DNA from: Acidobacteriota bacterium
GTDB lineage: Bacteria; Acidobacteriota; Blastocatellia; Pyrinomonadales; Pyrinomonadaceae
Length of the DNA: 53,881 nt
Assembly: GCA_003223025.1 (NCBI GenBank)
Contig: QHXR01000015.1
Coordinates: 32,440 to 86,320 of the forward strand
Direction: 5' to 3'
The position numbers were made by a program, and so were the translations under genes. Below the pieces are notes generated by a model, which was not told where the DNA came from, ran no database searches, and saw only the letters and a list, made by a program, of their open reading frames with translations. Of the stretch, positions 15,830-26,500 are shown piece by piece; positions within the stretch are counted from its first letter, which is position 1, and every line of letters begins with the position of its first letter.

Positions 15830-18721
15830 ATGAAACGCATTTCCCTACAGACTAAGTCCTTACTCTTTTTCGCTGCTCTCTTCTTTATTGCTATCGCGTG
15901 GTGCGACCTATCGGTTGACAGCCGCGCCGCTCATCTCGACGGCACCGGCGCTTCGCCCGAGTTCTCAGTTGGAGTGACGGCATATTCAACACGCTCAAAC
16001 TTCGTGGTACTTCATCCCGGATCGGGAAAGATCTACGCGAGCATCCCAAGCAGCACCGATCCTCGCGGAAACTCGATCGCGAGGATCGATCCTGCAAGCG
16101 GCTCGATCGAACAAAGTACCTGGATCGGAAGTGAGCCCAACAAGCTCGCCTTGGCGCCGGACGGCAACACGCTCTACGTCGGACTTGCCGGCTCGCGATC
16201 GATCCGGCGATTCGACATTTCCAAAAACGTACCAGGTTCGCAGTTCTATGCCGGCTTTAACACGACGGACGGCAATTTGCCGATAGTCGACTTTGCCGTT
16301 TCACCGACCGATAGCAATGTGGTTGCAGTTTCACGAAATTCGGAATCGTCTTCGGGCACGCGCGGAGTAGCGATCTTCGACAACGGAGTGCAGCGGCCGA
16401 TTGTTGCTGGTGAAATAGATGCGCTCACCTTTACGAATACCGAGAGCGTCCTGTTTGGTGTAAAGCAATGTTGTTCCGGGCAAATTTCTCGTCTTTCAGT
16501 CAACGCCACCGGGGTAAGTTCTGTGACGTCGATTGACTCACCGTTCAATGGCAATCAAATCTCGTTCGTGGCCGGCCGGATCTATTCGTCATCGGGTCAC
16601 ATTGCGGAAGTTCCATCGGGCTCGGCGGCAGGAATATTCTCTGTTGTGAGCGCACAAGGATCGCGGCGGGCCTTCGTCGTCGATCTTCCTGGCCGCAAGG
16701 CGATCTATGTCACGGGGACAGCTGGAGCTCTCATAATTGAAGCTTTCGACATAGACACGTTTGTACGTATCGGAGGTGTGGCGTTACTGAACCCAAATGA
16801 TCTCGAGCCGAAAGCGGTCGCTCGTTGGGGACCGAACGGCCTCGCGATTAGCACCGATGAGGGGCCAACCTACTTCATTCAATCCGATCTCATCGGTCCC
16901 GGAGGGATACCTCAAGCTGCCCCGACTCCGACTCCTACACCGTCTACAGATCTCACCGCCGCCGTCCGTCGTGTAGCCTTGCCAAACAACGACATAATTT
17001 ACAATCCGTCGGATCAGAAGATCTACGCAAGCGTTCCTGGCGTGGCCGGGCTACCGGTCGGAAACACGATAACTCGCGTCGACCCGGTTAGCGGTTCGAT
17101 TCTTTCATCGGTCTTTGTCGGAAGCGAGCCGGGCAGGCTGGGGATCTCCGATGACGGCTCAACCCTTTACACGAGTCTTGAGGGTTCATTATCTATCAGC
17201 CGCTTCGACACAATAACCCAAACCGCGGGTCTACAATTTCCCCGGCTAGGGGGCAGTAATCAAATTCGAGATCTCGCCGTTCTACCTGGAAATCCTCACA
17301 GCATTGTTGTCTCAGCGGGTGAAGGCGGCATCGCGGTCTACGACGATGGAATTCTGAGACCCTTTTCACCAAACATCGAAGTCGGGCCGATCGAGCACAA
17401 CGGAACGCCAAACACCATCTACGCGTATCATGACCAGAGCACTGGTTTCTATCTCTATAAACTTTCCGTAGATGCAAACGGATTGAGCGTAGTCAGCAGC
17501 CCGCGAAACGTGATCTACAGGTTTAACGTAACGATGATTTTCGATAGTGGTCGGCTGTACTGCAGCGACGGTCGTGTGGTCGATCCCGAAACGAATCGCC
17601 AGGTCGGACAATTCGTGCTCCGGGACGGTTTCTTTACCAGTTATTCCGTTACCGTCGATTCAGCGGCTCGAAGGGCATACTTCGTCTCGAGAAACGACGA
17701 CTTCGTCGAGGTCTTCGATACCGACACCTTCAACAAGGTCGGAACGATCGTGATCCAGCCTGATCCGCAAGCCGGAATCTTTGTTGGAAGCCTCTTCAGA
17801 TGGGGCCGCAATGGGTTGGCGTTCCGCGTGCCGACTCAGAGCGGCGGCTACATCGCACTTGTGCAAAGTCCGTTAGTCGCAAAGGCTATACCCTTCGATT
17901 TCGACGGCGACGGTAAGACCGACATCGGGATCTTTCGTCCGGCTGCATCCGGTGGAGAGTGGTGGATCAATCGAAGCTCAACAGGTCAGACTTTGTCTCT
18001 GCAGTTCGGGGCTTCGACTGATCGCATCGCTCCGGCCGATTACACCGGAGACGGAAAGACTGATATCACCGTCTGGCGTCCCTCGACCGGCGAATGGTAC
18101 GTGATTCGATCCGAAGACAATTCATTCTTTGCATTTCCGTTTGGATCTAACGGAGACATTCCGGTACCGGCCGATTACGATGCTGACGGGAAAGCCGATG
18201 CTGCCGTCTTCCGCCCGTCGAGTGCGACGTGGTTCATCTCGCAATCTGCCGGAGACGGGACTCGCATATTCCAGTTCGGTGTGACGGGAGATCAACCCGT
18301 CGTTTCAGATTACGACGGCGATGGTAAAGCAGATGTCGGCATCTTCAGACCGGAACAAGGTGAGTGGTGGGTACAGAGAAGCACTGCAGGACTGGTGGCA
18401 ATGCAGTTTGGTGCATCGACTGATAAACCTGTTCAGGGCGACTACACCGGAGACGGAAAGACGGACATTGCGATCTGGCGACCATCGACAGGGCAATGGC
18501 TCATCGTCCGGAGCGAAGATCTTTCATTCTACGGTTTTCCGTTCGGAATGAGTGGCGATGTTGTAGCTCCGGGAGATTATGATGGCGACGGCAAGTTCGA
18601 CGCAACGGTTTTTCGTCCATCTAGTTCGACATGGTTTATCGGAAGAACGACGGCCGGTACACAGATCGTGCAGTTCGGTGCGAACGGCGATCGTCCGTTG
18701 CCGAATTCATTTGTGCCCTAA
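15830..18721 (+). CDS. Large secreted tandem beta-propeller / FG-GAP repeat protein
   Basis: A 963-residue exported protein. A signal peptide (about 1-32; LLFFAALFFIAIAWC) is followed by two related propeller-like halves (about 50-355 and 375-685). These share phrases such as KIYASIPSSTDPRGNSIARI versus KIYASVPGVAGLPVGNTITR, and GSEPNKLALAPDGNTLYVGL versus GSEPGRLGISDDGSTLYTSL. The halves are joined by an APTPTPTPST linker (about 364-373). Seven or so FG-GAP repeats with DFDGDGKTD and DYTGDGKTD calcium loops fill about 690-963. No clear ribosome-binding site is seen; a small hairpin (GGGACG / CGTCCC, 15768-15785) lies in the leader. It is likely a surface or released binding protein (inference). 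Confidence 0.87.
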   Translation: MKRISLQTKSLLFFAALFFIAIAWCDLSVDSRAAHLDGTGASPEFSVGVTAYSTRSNFVVLHPGSGKIYASIPSSTDPRGNSIARIDPASGSIEQSTWIGSEPNKLALAPDGNTLYVGLAGSRSIRRFDISKNVPGSQFYAGFNTTDGNLPIVDFAVSPTDSNVVAVSRNSESSSGTRGVAIFDNGVQRPIVAGEIDALTFTNTESVLFGVKQCCSGQISRLSVNATGVSSVTSIDSPFNGNQISFVAGRIYSSSGHIAEVPSGSAAGIFSVVSAQGSRRAFVVDLPGRKAIYVTGTAGALIIEAFDIDTFVRIGGVALLNPNDLEPKAVARWGPNGLAISTDEGPTYFIQSDLIGPGGIPQAAPTPTPTPSTDLTAAVRRVALPNNDIIYNPSDQKIYASVPGVAGLPVGNTITRVDPVSGSILSSVFVGSEPGRLGISDDGSTLYTSLEGSLSISRFDTITQTAGLQFPRLGGSNQIRDLAVLPGNPHSIVVSAGEGGIAVYDDGILRPFSPNIEVGPIEHNGTPNTIYAYHDQSTGFYLYKLSVDANGLSVVSSPRNVIYRFNVTMIFDSGRLYCSDGRVVDPETNRQVGQFVLRDGFFTSYSVTVDSAARRAYFVSRNDDFVEVFDTDTFNKVGTIVIQPDPQAGIFVGSLFRWGRNGLAFRVPTQSGGYIALVQSPLVAKAIPFDFDGDGKTDIGIFRPAASGGEWWINRSSTGQTLSLQFGASTDRIAPADYTGDGKTDITVWRPSTGEWYVIRSEDNSFFAFPFGSNGDIPVPADYDADGKADAAVFRPSSATWFISQSAGDGTRIFQFGVTGDQPVVSDYDGDGKADVGIFRPEQGEWWVQRSTAGLVAMQFGASTDKPVQGDYTGDGKTDIAIWRPSTGQWLIVRSEDLSFYGFPFGMSGDVVAPGDYDGDGKFDATVFRPSSSTWFIGRTTAGTQIVQFGANGDRPLPNSFVP

Positions 18722-18794
18722 TCGGAATGAGTCAGAGAAACAAGCTCCACTAGGAGCGAACTATTTGGTAGCACCGAAAGGAAAAGAACCCGAG

Positions 18795-18827
18795 TCCGGA
18801 GGAGCGGCACGGTGTCGCTCCTCCGGA
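18795..18827. repeat. 12-bp perfect hairpin after the FG-GAP gene
   Basis: TCCGGAGGAGCG and CGCTCCTCCGGA form a perfect stem with a nine-base loop, 74 bases after the stop at 18721. No T-tract follows, so it may act in mRNA stability or Rho-type termination. Confidence 0.6.
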
Positions 18828-18930
18828 GCTTGAAACTCTCGTATTCCCGGATCTACCAATATGTCGCACCTAGCGTGCTACGAACTGGGTCGCACAGAAG
18901 CCACCAACTTGTACTAACGATCACAGCAAA

Positions 18931-18967
18931 AGAAAACGGTGAACGATCATCACGACCACTCACCGTT
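18931..18967 (-). terminator. Possible terminator of the mreB-like gene
   Basis: On the minus strand AACGGTGA pairs with TCACCGTT across a 17-base loop and is followed by TTCTTTT. It lies 26 bases past the stop of the gene ending at 18993. The stem is short, so the call is moderate. Confidence 0.5.
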
Positions 18968-18992
18968 CACTACTTACAATTTACCGTTAATC

Positions 18993-20069
18993 TTAAGCTT
19001 CGAACGGGATCTCGGCGTTCTGCAAAACACCGAGCTCGTTGCGTGTGACCTTTTCGAGGAGCTTTGGATCGTCGAACATTTTTACCAGTCCATTGACCGT
19101 CGCGTAGCGAGGTTCTTCCGAGATGCCGACCGGTAGGTTGATAAAGGAGCGGATGTATTGATCGACACCGTCGAGCAGCGCTCCGCCGCCGGTCAGTATC
19201 ACGCCGCGGTCGTAGATGTCGGCGGCAACCTCAGGCCTGAGCTCAGTTAGCGTGTCCTTCGCGGTCTGTGCGATACGTCGGACGATCGATTCGACGATCG
19301 GATAAACCTCGCCGGTCGTGATCTCGACCGCCGCCGGGCTTCCGGTCGTGACGTCGCGTCCGCGGACCTCGGTTGTCTTTCCGATATCGTCGGGCAGATA
19401 TGCTGATGCGAATGTCGTTTTCAGAAGCTCGGTCGTTTCGGCACCGACCTGAAGCCCGCGATGACGGCGAAGGTGCGTTGCGAGTACGTCGTTGATCTCG
19501 TTGCTGCCGAAGCGTTCCGATGTGGAATGAACGACTGAACCTTTCGCAACTATCGCGATATTCGTCGTGCCGGCTCCGATGTCGATGATCGCCGATGCAC
19601 GTTTGTCATTCGGCAGAACTCCCGCACCGAATGCCGCGGCAAGTCCTTCTTCCATCATGAAAACTTTTCCGATGCCGGCTTCTTCAGCCGCATGCAGAAG
19701 CGCACGCTGCTCGACGTGCGTCACATCCGAGACCATGCTCATCACAGCCTGCAGCGAAAGATTCGAACCGCCGGTCTTCGCCTTCTTCACAAAGTAGGCG
19801 AGCATCTTTTTCGTCCGCTCGAAATCCGCGACGACGCCGCCGATAAGCGGAGCCTTGACCGTGATGTCGCGGCCTTCGCGGCCCGACATGTCGGCAGCTT
19901 CCTGACCGAACGCGACGATCTCTTCGGTGATCTCATTTACGGCGATCAGTGAGGGTTCGTCTAGAACAACACCACGGCCCTTGACCGCGATGATCGTGCT
20001 GGCGGTACCGAGATCGATAGCCATCGAGTCGGTCACGAGCTTTTTTAATGAGGAAATCTTCAACTTCAT
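18993..20069 (-). CDS. MreB family actin-like rod-shape protein
   Basis: MreB homologues polymerise under the membrane and guide lateral wall synthesis. This 358-residue protein has the actin-fold phosphate-1 motif IDLGTASTIIAVKGRG (about 18-33), phosphate-2 IIDIGAGTTNIAIV (about 160-173) and adenosine motif VILTGGGALLDGVD (about 293-306). The N-terminus MKLKISSLKKLVTDSM is amphipathic, as needed for membrane attachment. Several substitutions relative to classical MreB suggest one of several paralogues, and no mreC/mreD follows, so a gene number is not assigned. A TATAAT at 20095-20100 on the minus strand gives a short leader. Confidence 0.88.
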   Translation of the reverse strand: MKLKISSLKKLVTDSMAIDLGTASTIIAVKGRGVVLDEPSLIAVNEITEEIVAFGQEAADMSGREGRDITVKAPLIGGVVADFERTKKMLAYFVKKAKTGGSNLSLQAVMSMVSDVTHVEQRALLHAAEEAGIGKVFMMEEGLAAAFGAGVLPNDKRASAIIDIGAGTTNIAIVAKGSVVHSTSERFGSNEINDVLATHLRRHRGLQVGAETTELLKTTFASAYLPDDIGKTTEVRGRDVTTGSPAAVEITTGEVYPIVESIVRRIAQTAKDTLTELRPEVAADIYDRGVILTGGGALLDGVDQYIRSFINLPVGISEEPRYATVNGLVKMFDDPKLLEKVTRNELGVLQNAEIPFEA

Positions 20070-20094
20070 ACTGCTTGGGGGTTATTCGAAACTC

Positions 20095-20100
20095 ATTATA
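20095..20100 (-). promoter_or_regulatory. Likely -10 element of the mreB-like gene
   Basis: A perfect TATAAT on the minus strand, about 26 bases upstream of the ATG. No convincing -35 box stands at 16-18 bases; TTGTTA is about 21 bases away. Confidence 0.5.
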
Positions 20101-20164
20101 AGACTTCGAAGCAAAGTGCGCTAACAATTTTTTCAACCGCCGCGAGCTTCGAACAACCGGAATT

Positions 20165-20326
20165 TTGCCCGCGAAATACGCGAAAAAACGCGAAAAAGAA
20201 TTTTTGCCCGCGAATTACGCGAATAGCGCGAATGAAGAAAGGGATTTCTATTAGTTTCATTCGTGTTATTCGCGGGCAGGTTTTCTCCTTCTTCTTTTCG
20301 CGTCCTTTCGCGTATTTCGCGGGCAA
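20165..20326. repeat. Family C nested palindrome upstream of the mreB-like gene
   Basis: The outer arms 20165-20185 and 20306-20326 are perfect 21-bp inverted copies (core GCCCGCGAAATACGCGAAA). Inside lies a related second pair (GCCCGCGAATTACGCGAA... and ...TTATTCGCGGGCA). The same outer and inner units recur at 42961-43066. It lies downstream of the cyclase stop and upstream of the mreB-like promoter. Confidence 0.88.
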
Positions 20327-20363
20327 GTTCTTATAGCAAAAACGCGAAGACGCAAAGAACGAA

Positions 20364-22088
20364 TTAACTCCACTTCACTTCGAAAACGTTTACGGGCTGC
20401 ACGCGATTTTTGACAGTGAGAGGCTCGCGTGGGTTGACGGGTATTAGATTCCCGCTGGCCGCCGCGGTTGCCTCGCTGATCAGAATTTCCCCGCCCTTCG
20501 AGTTTGATTCGAGCCGGGATGCGAGATTCACGGTATCGCCGATCGCGGTGTACTCCGACCGCCGGTCCGAGCCGATGTATCCGATCGTCGCTTCGCCGGT
20601 GTGAAGGCCGATGCCCATCGAAACCTTCGCGAAGCCTTCGTCCTGAAGCTCATCATTCAGCGTGATCAATCTTTTTTGCATCGACACCGCCGCCTTGACG
20701 GCGTTCATCGCGTCCGCCGGCGACGTGCTCGGAGCACCGAACAACGCCATCAATCCATCGCCGATGTATTTATCAAGCGTGCCGCCGTGCTCGAAGATGA
20801 TCTCGGTCATCGCGGAGAAATATCGATTGAGCAGTCCGACAACCTTCTCCGGCTTCTCGCGTTCCGACAATGCGGTGAATCCGCGGATGTCGGCGAAAAG
20901 CACGGTGATGGTTTGATTCACGCCGCCGAGGCGGAAAGAATTCGGATTAAGAAGCAATTGCTGCACGACATACTCCGGCATGAACCGGCTGTAGTTCGCA
21001 CGCGCGACTTCTTCGCGAGCAAGACGGCGATGGGCCTTTATGGTTTCGACCGTGACCGCGGTCTGCGCCGCAACGGCGCTGATAAGTCGAAGATGATCCG
21101 GCGAGAACGCGGCGAATGGATCGAGCCGATCGGCATACACAACGCCGTGGACATTCGACTCGGTGATAAGCGGTGCACAAATGGTCGATCTGACGCCCTG
21201 CGAAACGATCGAATCGGCACCCGAGAACTCGGCGTCCGCCTTTGCGTCCTGTGACAGCAGGGCAACTTTCTCCCGCATTACCTTCGCGGTAATAGTGCGG
21301 CTGACCGTAAGATTCTCGGTCAGTTTCTCAATTTTCGCGTCGCGCGTTTTTATCGCGACTGCCACCAGGTTGTTCGGCAGGATCTTTCCGTCCTTCGTCT
21401 CGTCCGCGATAAGAGCGACTACACGATCGGCCGGCGTGCCGCGAAAGATGAGATCCGTCGCGCTTTCGAAGATCTCTTTCAGATCGAACACCGTCCCGAG
21501 CGTTTTGCTCATTTCATATAGCAGCTCGAGGATCTCCGCCTTTCGTCGAAGGTCTTTGATCTCTTCGGGTGTCGCGATCGCAGTCTCCATCGAGAGATGC
21601 GATTGCCGCCCGATGATCTCCTTTGCCGAGATCTGAACTTGCGTATGTCCGAGCGGTTTGTCGTCGTAATCGAGAACCTTCTGGTCGGCGATCACGGTCG
21701 GAGCCTGCCGCTCGTCGGTCGGGATCGTATCGGGAAGATGCGGGAGCGGAGGAATGCTGATCGTCGATGGAAAATCTTCGACATACGCGATCCTGCTCTC
21801 GCCGATGACGATGATGTCTCCCGAGGCGAGATTTTTTTCGAGAGTCGGTGCTCCGTTCACGAAGACGTGGTTCACGCTGCGGACGAGCGTTCCGTTCTCG
21901 TAATAACCGTCGACGATCCGGAATCCTTGTTCGTCGCCCGCGATCTGCGCGTGCTTGCGAGATGCCCGTCGATCGTTGAGGACAATGTCATTTTCCTTGG
22001 CCCGGCCGATGGAGTAGACCTTGCCCTTTTCGAGCTCGAATTCCCACTCGCGACCATTGGGCTCCGTGATTTTGATGTTTGCCTTCAC
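20364..22088 (-). CDS. FHA-GAF-class III adenylate cyclase
   Basis: A 574-residue cytosolic signalling enzyme. It has an N-terminal FHA phosphothreonine-binding domain (about 5-105; YSIGRAKENDIVLNDRRASR, KHAQI), a GAF sensor domain (about 185-345) and a class III nucleotide cyclase domain (about 385-560). Metal-binding aspartates are in TVLFADIRGFTALS and KYIGDGLMALFG. The Lys before IGDG and the Asp in AIGDTVNLASRLES suggest ATP use, hence cAMP production. The start is a GTG at 22088 without an obvious ribosome-binding site. The upstream spacer is filled with TTTCTAG heptamers. The same-strand mreB-like gene lies beyond a Family C repeat, so the two are probably not one operon. Confidence 0.92.
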   Translation of the reverse strand: MKANIKITEPNGREWEFELEKGKVYSIGRAKENDIVLNDRRASRKHAQIAGDEQGFRIVDGYYENGTLVRSVNHVFVNGAPTLEKNLASGDIIVIGESRIAYVEDFPSTISIPPLPHLPDTIPTDERQAPTVIADQKVLDYDDKPLGHTQVQISAKEIIGRQSHLSMETAIATPEEIKDLRRKAEILELLYEMSKTLGTVFDLKEIFESATDLIFRGTPADRVVALIADETKDGKILPNNLVAVAIKTRDAKIEKLTENLTVSRTITAKVMREKVALLSQDAKADAEFSGADSIVSQGVRSTICAPLITESNVHGVVYADRLDPFAAFSPDHLRLISAVAAQTAVTVETIKAHRRLAREEVARANYSRFMPEYVVQQLLLNPNSFRLGGVNQTITVLFADIRGFTALSEREKPEKVVGLLNRYFSAMTEIIFEHGGTLDKYIGDGLMALFGAPSTSPADAMNAVKAAVSMQKRLITLNDELQDEGFAKVSMGIGLHTGEATIGYIGSDRRSEYTAIGDTVNLASRLESNSKGGEILISEATAAASGNLIPVNPREPLTVKNRVQPVNVFEVKWS

Positions 22089-22117
22089 GATGTGCGTTAA
22101 TTGTAACCCAAGTACAA

Positions 22118-22250
22118 TTTCTAGTTTCTAGTTTCTAGACTAGTTTCTAGTTTCTAGTTTCTGAATTCTGAATTCTGCATTCCGGTCTCGATCGCTCGTC
22201 GTTCGTTTCCGACTTTCAAACTAGAAACAAGGAACCAGAAACCAGAAACT
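22118..22250. repeat. (TTTCTAG)n heptamer repeat and inverted counterpart
   Basis: About seven TTTCTAG heptamers fill 22118-22171. Inverted counterparts (CTAGAAA, then CCAGAAACCAGAAA) lie at 22220-22250, so the spacer could fold on itself. It separates two divergent genes, so both promoters must lie within or beside it. Confidence 0.8.
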
Positions 22251-22259
22251 ATAAAAAGA

Positions 22260-23393
22260 GTGATCTACCTCGACAACAATGCCACGACCGCCATCGCTTC
22301 GGAAGTACGGGAGACGATGCTTCCGTTTCTCGGATCGGAGTTCGGCAACCCGTCGTCAGCCCATTCGGCTGGCCAAGCAGCACGGGAGGCTATCGATAAT
22401 TCGAGAACTTCCGTCGCGAGACTTCTCGGCGCCGATCCGGAAGAGATCGCTTTTACTTCGGGCGGCACCGAAAGCGATAATTGGGCGATCCGGGCCGCTC
22501 TCGATCTTGCGCCACAGAAAAAACACATCATCACGACCCGCGTCGAGCACGAGGCAGTTCGCAAATTATGCGAGAAGTACGAGCGTGACGGTTATCGAGT
22601 TTCGTGGCTCGATGTCGACGGCGAGGGCTCGCTCGATCTCGACCAGCTTCGCGATCTTTTGTCCGACGATACCGCGATCGTTTCCGTCATGCTCGCGAAT
22701 AATGAAACCGGAGTCTTGTTTCCCGTCGAAGAAGCTGCCGCGATCGTGAAGGAAGGATCAGGCGCTCTGTTTCACGTCGATGGTGTGAACGCGGTCGGAA
22801 AGATCCCCGTTGAACTCGGTTCGGGTTCGATCGATCTGTTCTCGATATCGGCTCATAAGTTTCATGGACCAAAAGGAATTGGAGCTTTGTACATTCGGCG
22901 CGGCGTCGAAGTGCCGTCTTTTGCGATCGGCGGCGGACAGGAGTCGGGACGTCGTGCGGGAACTGAAGCGGTGCATCAGATCGCCGGTCTCGGAGCTGCC
23001 GCGGACCTCGTTCGCGACATGACGGCGATGGAAAATGTTCGAGCTCTGCGGGACAAGCTCGAGAACTCTATCCTCGAACGTATTCCGATCGCGTCCGTAA
23101 ACGGCGATCCAGGTCGTCGGCTCCCGAATACCTCAAACATCTCATTTGAAAATTTGAACGGCGAAGCCCTGCTGGCGTTTTTGGATGACGCGGGAATTTG
23201 CGTTTCGACAGGCTCCGCATGCAACGCCGGTGATCACTCTCCGTCCGCGGTTCTGCAGGCGATGGACATTCCGTATTCGAAAGCTATGGGATCGATCCGA
23301 TTTTCGCTTGGCAGATTTAATACTGAAGATGAGATCGATATAACGATTGCTGCGCTCGAGGACGCGACGGGTAAAGTGGCCCGATTCGGTTGA
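22260..23393 (+). CDS. Cysteine desulfurase (NifS/IscS class V aminotransferase)
   Basis: This PLP enzyme removes sulfur from cysteine as a persulfide for Fe-S clusters or tRNA thiolation. The 377-residue protein begins MIYLDNNATT, typical of the family. It has TSGGTESDNWAI (about 65-76), the PLP lysine at 200 (ISAHKFHGPKG) and the persulfide cysteine at 321 (STGSACNAGDHSPS). The GTG at 22260 is the start that yields this N-terminus; only a weak AAAGAG precedes it. No iscU or mnmA is adjacent, so the sulfur acceptor is not evident. The window also encodes TtcA, a possible consumer (inference). Confidence 0.94.
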   Translation: MIYLDNNATTAIASEVRETMLPFLGSEFGNPSSAHSAGQAAREAIDNSRTSVARLLGADPEEIAFTSGGTESDNWAIRAALDLAPQKKHIITTRVEHEAVRKLCEKYERDGYRVSWLDVDGEGSLDLDQLRDLLSDDTAIVSVMLANNETGVLFPVEEAAAIVKEGSGALFHVDGVNAVGKIPVELGSGSIDLFSISAHKFHGPKGIGALYIRRGVEVPSFAIGGGQESGRRAGTEAVHQIAGLGAAADLVRDMTAMENVRALRDKLENSILERIPIASVNGDPGRRLPNTSNISFENLNGEALLAFLDDAGICVSTGSACNAGDHSPSAVLQAMDIPYSKAMGSIRFSLGRFNTEDEIDITIAALEDATGKVARFG

Positions 23394-23398
23394 CGGCG

Positions 23399-23536
23399 GA
23401 TGCGACTGGACCGCAGGCATCCCTGCCTGCAACGCCGTGGCTTCCGCGGCGTCAAACCTCTCGGTACTCAGATCGCTAAACGCTTTTTCGTGCTTCGCAC
23501 TCATGCAGGCGGGTCGCCTGCGTTCCAGTCGCATTC
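23399..23536. repeat. Family B palindrome after the cysteine desulfurase gene
   Basis: Arms 23399-23431 and 23504-23536 are inverted copies over about 33 bp (core GCGACTGGACCGCAGGCA / TGCCTGCA) with a few mismatches. A close relative with perfect arms is at 38203-38340. It lies between convergent genes and nearly reaches the last codons of the sigma-54 regulator. Confidence 0.88.
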
Positions 23537-23546
23537 GCCAGGCGAA

Positions 23547-26500
23547 CTACGCCGCCTTCTCGATTCCGTATCGCGCAATTTTTAGATAAAGTCCGCGGCG
23601 TGTGAGCCCGAGCTCGTTCGCTACTCGGGAGATGTTCCAGTTGTGGCGGCCGAGTGCGGCTTTGATCATTTGCATTTCGAGCTCGGTGACAGCTTCCTCC
23701 AAAGTTCCGCCGTCCGGAATGTTTTTGAACGGCATCACGGGCATGTCATAAGTAGCGATCGGCCGCGGTCCGGTTCCAAGATTCGCGGTCAGCGGTTTGG
23801 CGCTTCGCTTGAGCTCGGGTGAAAGATGATCGGGCGTGACCACCTCGTTGTCGACGGCGCGTGCGATGATCCTCTGAACTTCATTACACAACTGCCGGAC
23901 ATTTCCTTCCCAGTTACAAACCATCAACAGATCGACCGTCTGCGGCGTAAACGTGATGTCGTGTTTTCCGAATCGTGACGAGTAATGGTTGATGTAGTAA
24001 TTCACGATCGGCGGAATTTCCGAGCGACGCTCGCGGAGCGGCGGAACGCGCAGTCGGATGACGTTTAGCCTGTAATAAAGATCTTCGCGGAAACTTCCGT
24101 CCGCGACCTTTTGCTCGAGCGGCATGTTCGTCGCAGCGATGATTCGAACATCAACCTTGATCGGAGTTTTCTCACCGATCGGTTGAATTTCGCCTTCCTG
24201 CAAAAATCTCAAAAGCTTCGGCTGCACGTCGATCGGAAGATCGCCGATCTCATCTAGAAACAGAGTGCCGCCGTGGGCCGCGCGGATCATGCCGGGCGAA
24301 TCGGTGACAGCTCCTGTAAACGCTCCGCGCCGATATCCGAACAAATGCCCTTCGGCAAGCTCCTTCGGAACCGCCGTGCAGTTGAACGGAACGAAGACTT
24401 TCTCCTTTCGATTCGAAAGCGTGTGGATCGCCCGCGAGACGAGCTCTTTTCCGGTTCCCGATTCGCCGGTCACGAGCACGGTCACATCCGACGAACGGAT
24501 CTTGTAAACCTCTTCGACCAGCGACGTCATCGCGGGCGACGAATGAATGAAGCCCGGCATCAGGCTGCTCGAAGTGTAGGGACTCGATTCCTGCTCGACC
24601 GGTGCGCGTTTGTCGCGTGCACGAAGTGCGATGACATCGAGGCCGAGTTCGACGACCGGGAACAGCGGACTGAGCGGACTGCCGTCGTTTAATATGGCGC
24701 TCGTGTTCGGCTGGATCAGAAGATACGCGGGCTTTGCATTCGCAGTTTTCAGCGGGAATATCGAAAGGTTCCGGCCGCGCGCAAATGCTTTCTCATTTCC
24801 TTTATGCAGAGCATCTTCGTACTTTCCGATGACCTCGTTGCTCTCGATCGGCGAATATCCATGGGTGATAAACGGCCGCAGCTTCTTCTCGTCATCCGCT
24901 TCCGCGATGATGATCTTTTTCGCCCGGCTTTCTTGCTGAAGGACGGCGACGAGCTCGCGAAATAAAAGTTCCCGTGATGCAGTCGCTTCCGCCAGCCGGA
25001 CCATGAGCAGTTGCGACGCCGCCGAGTTCGAGTGTGCCGGTGCTCGCATCTCGCCGCTGGCAAGGTCTCTGACCGCCTCAAGTTTTCTGCTCGCGCGATC
25101 CGCGAGACGTTCGACACCGAGCTTACGAAAGATCTCGCTCGCCTTCGTCAGATGTTTCTTCGCTCGTCCGACGTTCTCAAGACCGACGTTCTCGCCGATA
25201 AGCAGATCCGCGAGCGCCGTGTGATACAGATCTTCCGCTGCCTCGAATATCGTCAGGCTTCGATTGAAGTGATGGACGGCGACTTCGACATTGTCGTTCT
25301 CGAGCTCAGCCAATCCGCGAATCCGCTGAATATTTCCGAGCACGAAAAAATCCGAAGACGGGTCGTTCTCTTCTATCGCCCGCAGAGCCGTTGCGCAGGC
25401 GCTTCCGTCGTTTAGTCCGAGGCAGCTTTCCGCCAGGACCAGACCCGCCATGTTCGCGTAATGCTTGTCACCGATCTGGGCGCAAAGCTCGATCGTTTCC
25501 TTGGCTTTGTCGATCGCTTTCTCGAACGAGCCCTGTGCGAGATAGCATCGAGCGAGATTCCGCATCGCCTGCGCCGCGTACCATTCGCGATTACGCTCGC
25601 GAGCAAGCGCCACGGCTTGATCGAGATAATCTTCGGCATCCGTCAGATCGTCGCGGAGGATCTTCAATTCGCCGAGCGAATCGAGTATGCCTGCGATGTG
25701 AACGTGATTCGTGTCGATGGCGAGGTCGAGCGAACGTTTGATTATTTCCTCGGCACGATCCCATTCGCCGATGAGCATCAAATTAATGCCGAGATTGTTA
25801 TAGGCGATTATCGAATTCAGAACGTGCTCGGTCTGCTCAAAAAAACCGATCGATTTTTCAAGACACGCGATCCCGTCTTTCGGCCGGCGCAAGAACCAGT
25901 ACGCACCGGACATGTCTGTGAATAATTTTCCGAGCATGAAAGGCGCCGTGCGATCCCCGATGATCTGAATTCCAAGATCAAAATATTCCAGCGACTTTGC
26001 ACTGTTGCCTTCCTGGTGATAGCTGAGCGCGATCTCGCGATAAGCCTCCGACATCCCGAGCCAGTCGCCGCTCTCGCGAAAGTACGCCAGAGCCTTCTCC
26101 GCATAATCGCGGCAGATCGCACATTCATTCAACTTTCGATAGACGCGTGCGAGTCCGCTGTCGATCGGGCCGAGGAGATGATTGAGCTCGTTCTCCCTCG
26201 CGACTTCGACCGACTCTTTTAGAAGCGTAACCGCTTTGGGATGATCGCCCAGATTGTTGTATGCGATCGCGAGCTGCGTGCTCACCCGGACCTGAGTCTC
26301 CTTCGAAAGGAGCGACAACATATCCGCGTCCTCATACGCACGAACCGCCTCTAGCGAATCTTTGTATTTCCCGACCGTTTCGAGGGAGAAAGCCAAAAGC
26401 CGTTTGAGATTCGCGAGGTTTTCAGCCGTGTGATTGTAATTTTGGATCGTATCGACAAGCAGTTTTTCAGCCTTGCTCGACTTTCCGTCGCGCAGGCTTT

